Origin: an uncultured Loktanella sp.
Lineage (GTDB): Bacteria > Pseudomonadota > Alphaproteobacteria > Rhodobacterales > Rhodobacteraceae
Reading direction: 5' to 3'
Assembly: GCA_913061335.1 (NCBI GenBank)
Contig: CAJXTP010000041.1
Coordinates: forward strand, 1 to 16,581
DNA length: 16,581 nt
Positions 15,223 to 16,581 of the stretch are shown in pieces. The position numbers were made by a program, and so were the translations under genes. Below the pieces are notes generated by a model. The model ran no database searches and had not been told where the DNA came from. It saw only the letters and a list, made by a program, of their open reading frames with translations. The stretch's first letter is position 1, and the number at the start of each line of letters is the position of its first letter.

Positions 15223-15341
15223 TAAAGACGCCTCAGATATGCGCGTGCGGTCCGCTAGACCAGAATCACCGGTTCCAAAAACCCGGTCGGGCCAATTGCG
15301 CAGATAATTTTTATTGACCCGAACCTAAGGGAATCGACACC

Positions 15342-15605
15342 ATGGCAAATACTCCACAAGCTAAAAAACGCGCACGCCAGAACGAGGCACGCTTTCAAAT
15401 CAACAAAATGCGCCGTTCGCGGATTCGTACGCACCTGCGTGCAGTTGAAGAAGCAATTGCTTCCGGCGACAAAGACGCATCCGTTGCTGCATTGAAGGCT
15501 GCTCAGCCAGAATTGATGCGCGGCGTGACAAAAGGTGTGGTGCATAAAAACACTGCATCACGTAAAATGTCCCGCCTGTCTTCACGTGTAAAAGCACTGG
15601 GCTAA
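15342..15605 (+). CDS. rpsT: 30S ribosomal protein S20
   Basis: S20 binds 16S rRNA in the small ribosomal subunit. The 87-residue basic protein starts MANTPQAKKRARQNEARFQI and continues NKMRRSRIRTHLRAVEEAI, matching bacterial S20 in length and sequence. It ends with AARKMSRLSSRVKAL-type residues (here HKNTASRKMSRLSSRVKALG). The start follows AAGGGA at about 9 bp. A leader of 145 bp separates it from the hydratase gene and contains two GAATC sites (15263-15267, 15331-15335) and an ACCGG/CCGGT pairing (15268-15287). A strong terminator follows. Confidence 0.98.
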   Translation: MANTPQAKKRARQNEARFQINKMRRSRIRTHLRAVEEAIASGDKDASVAALKAAQPELMRGVTKGVVHKNTASRKMSRLSSRVKALG

Positions 15606-15644
15606 ACTACATTTTGGGCATCACCTGCCTGACGACACAACATG

Positions 15645-15673
15645 AAAGGCGCGCCCCATCGGGCGCGCTTTTT
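15645..15673 (+). terminator. Rho-independent terminator of rpsT
   Basis: An 8-bp GC-only stem (GCGCGCCC/GGGCGCGC, 15649-15656 and 15661-15668) with the 4-base loop CATC is followed directly by TTTTT. A-residues upstream (15645-15647) can extend the stem. It lies about 40 bp after the rpsT stop and is the clearest intrinsic terminator in the window. Confidence 0.93.
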
Positions 15674-15827
15674 CGCTTTCTGCAACGCAGTCGTGACTTT
15701 CTAAGCCTTTTCAAAGGGTTCATAGATTCTTTTCGATCCCGACCCGAGTCAAGCGCGTTGTTATGTTGAAACGAGCCCGTTCCCCTTGCTAACTTATACA
15801 TGCGATTCACATCGTTCCGGGGGGAAC

Positions 15828-15866
15828 ATGAGTGAAATCGGCGTACGTTTGAAGCAGAGGTCTTGA
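15828..15866 (+). other. Possible 12-codon leader peptide or gene remnant
   Basis: ATG at 15828 is preceded within 3 bases by a run of six G (15819-15824), an unusually strong G-rich ribosome site. It encodes MSEIGVRLKQRS and then a stop. The residues resemble the first turn of helix-turn-helix regulators (MSxIGxRLxxxR), so it may be the worn start of a lost gene, a leader peptide, or chance. Confidence 0.2.
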
Positions 15867-15958
15867 CCCTATTTCTTCATCGTAGCCCGGTCATTCATGC
15901 GAAGGGAATGGGCGCGTGACGGGTAACTGTCATATGACCAAACACTTTGCGTCTGCTG

Positions 15959-15984
15959 ATACTACGCCAATTTTGGCGTCGTAT
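15959..15984. repeat. 26-bp imperfect inverted repeat upstream of dnaA
   Basis: ATAC-T-ACGCCA-ATTT-TGGCGT-C-GTAT pairs over 10 of 11 positions around a 4-base loop. It has no T-run on either side, so it is more likely an operator or RNA structure than a terminator. Confidence 0.5.
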
Positions 15985-16004
15985 TATTAGTTGTTCCGAA
16001 ATCC

Positions 16005-16026
16005 AAAAAAACTGCCGATGGCGGCA
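16005..16026 (-). terminator. Possible intrinsic terminator on the minus strand
   Basis: Read on the minus strand, a 5-bp stem TGCCG/CGGCA with loop CCAT is followed by G and seven T. The stem is short, but the layout is canonical. No minus-strand gene is evident upstream, so it could end an antisense or small RNA from the dnaA leader. Confidence 0.4.
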
Positions 16027-16091
16027 TGGCTCATGCTCACTGCATGATCTGGTCTGTCTGACGCTCTGGCGAGTTACGCAAGGCAATCATG

Positions 16092-16110
16092 CCCAAAGGG
16101 GGACTTTGGG
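16092..16110 (+). promoter_or_regulatory. Stem-loop in the dnaA upstream region
   Basis: A perfect 7-bp stem CCCAAAG/CTTTGGG with a 5-base loop (GGGGA) lies about 90 bp before the dnaA start. It may be in the dnaA mRNA leader; function unknown. Confidence 0.4.
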
Positions 16111-16201
16111 TGATCGGTCGTTTTGTGTCTGGAAAGAATGTGAACCGTGGCCGCGAGGGGTGGTCATTGAGGCTTTGGAAAATTGAAACGGGACACTTAT
16201 G

Positions 16202-16533
16202 ATGAACGATGTGTGGCAGACGACCTTGGACGCTTTGAAGACAACCGTGGGCGCGAATAATTTTTCCAATTGGATTGCGCCGCTCGCGTTTTCAGAGGCC
16301 AGCAATGGCGTTGTGACGTTCGATGTGCCCACCACGTTTATCGGCAATTACGTGCAGCAGAATTTTGGTGAGCAGATTATGTATCAGATGTCCCGTCAGG
16401 GCCAAGATGTGCAGCGTCTGGTTTTCAAAGCATCTGGTGCCGCCCGTGCTGCTGCCTCTGCCCCTTCAGTTACCCCAAAGCCGACACGTGTTGACCAGAT
16501 TTCTGGATCGCCAATTGATGCACGCTTTACCTT
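16202..16533 (+). CDS. dnaA: Chromosomal replication initiator DnaA, N-terminal fragment
   Basis: DnaA binds and opens the replication origin. The fragment covers about 110 residues, starting MNDVWQTTLDALKTTVGANN. Domain I follows the alphaproteobacterial pattern (NFSNWIAPLAFSEA, VTFDVPTTFIGNYVQQNFG). A short Ala/Ser/Pro-rich linker leads to DARFTF, the usual entry to the AAA+ domain, where the adapter cuts the sequence at 16533/16534. Two ATG codons are in tandem (16199 and 16202); an ACGGGA site at 16188-16193 would fit either. I used the second because one Met is usual. Its neighbour rpsT supports the call. Confidence 0.93.
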
Positions 16534-16581
16534 CTGTCTCTTATACACATCTCCGAGCCCACGAGACCTCTCTACATCTCG
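16534..16581 (-). other. Nextera sequencing adapter (artifact) at right end
   Basis: Non-biological. It begins with the mosaic-end complement CTGTCTCTTATACACATCT, continues with the read-2 arm, then the i7 index CTCTCTAC (N707, 16568-16575), then ATCTCG, the start of the P7 segment. Positions 16534-16575 are the exact reverse complement of 1-42. Confidence 0.98.

Larger units (their letters stand above)
15674..16198. other. Gene-poor rpsT-dnaA interval with hairpins and GANTC sites
   Basis: I find no convincing long coding region in these 525 bp; open frames here show no family features. Visible items are three GANTC sites (15725, 15746, 15804), a hairpin GTTCC/GGAAC (15814-15827) leading into a 12-codon open frame (15828-15866), an imperfect inverted repeat at 15959-15984, a stem plus T-run on the minus strand (16005-16026), and a CCCAAAG/CTTTGGG hairpin (16092-16110). 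I saw no good DnaA box (TTATNCACA), so I do not call this the origin. It must contain the dnaA promoter. Confidence 0.55.

Noticed and set aside
15607..15810. 67-codon minus-strand frame after rpsT
   Set aside because: It runs through the rpsT terminator, has no ribosome site I can see, and its sequence is not recognisable.
15674..16198. Replication origin next to dnaA
   Set aside because: No good DnaA boxes or AT-rich unwinding repeats were seen; the nearest match, TTATACATG at 15794, fits only 6 of 9 positions.
1..16581. Terminal inverted repeats that look like a Tn5-type transposon or linear element
   Set aside because: They are Nextera adapter with an i7 index and P7 bases; there is no transposase gene.

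Overview
The window is a chromosomal piece of an alphaproteobacterium, most likely a marine Rhodobacterales (Roseobacter-type) species. Three things point there: the rod/export gene order flgB-flgC-fliE-fliQ-flgF-flgG-flgA-flgH-fliL, the pairing of a short flagellin with flaF and flbT (both alphaproteobacterial), and the block dnaA-rpsT-echA-mutM-ubiE-ubiB. The genomic sequence runs from about 43 to 16533. Positions 1-42 and 16534-16581 are Illumina Nextera adapter with an i7 index, so fliL and dnaA are cut by the library or assembly and not by biology.

Layout. (1) 43-4248, minus strand: a tight rod and export operon read from flgB to fliL, with several stop/start overlaps. (2) 4249-4332: a divergent control region with an 18-bp perfect dyad. 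(3) 4333-5664, plus strand: fliI, the export ATPase. (4) 5674-8999, minus strand: flgJ (rod-binding domain only), flgN, flagellin, flaF, flbT and a DUF1217 gene. (5) 9106-11151, plus strand: fliK and flgD. (6) 11148-13422, minus strand: ubiE and ubiB, whose end overlaps the end of flgD by 4 bp. (7) 13506-15605, plus strand: mutM, an enoyl-CoA hydratase and rpsT with a strong terminator. (8) 15674-16201: a gene-poor stretch with hairpins and three GANTC sites, leading into the start of dnaA.

The flagellar genes cover rod assembly (FlgB, FlgC, FlgF, FlgG, FliE, FlgJ), L- and P-ring assembly (FlgH, FlgA), type III export (FliQ, FliI), hook building (FlgD, FliK), the filament and its control (flagellin, FlaF, FlbT, FlgN), and part of FliL. 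The remaining genes are housekeeping: two ubiquinone-biosynthesis proteins, a base-excision repair glycosylase, a crotonase, ribosomal protein S20 and the replication initiator. I see no phage, insertion sequence, CRISPR array, tRNA or rRNA. Nothing here is clearly a new system. The items most worth a second look are the dyad between flgB and fliI, the uncharacterised DUF1217 gene coupled to flbT, the hairpins around the flagellin message, the rpsT-dnaA interval, and the adapter ends that imitate transposon inverted repeats.
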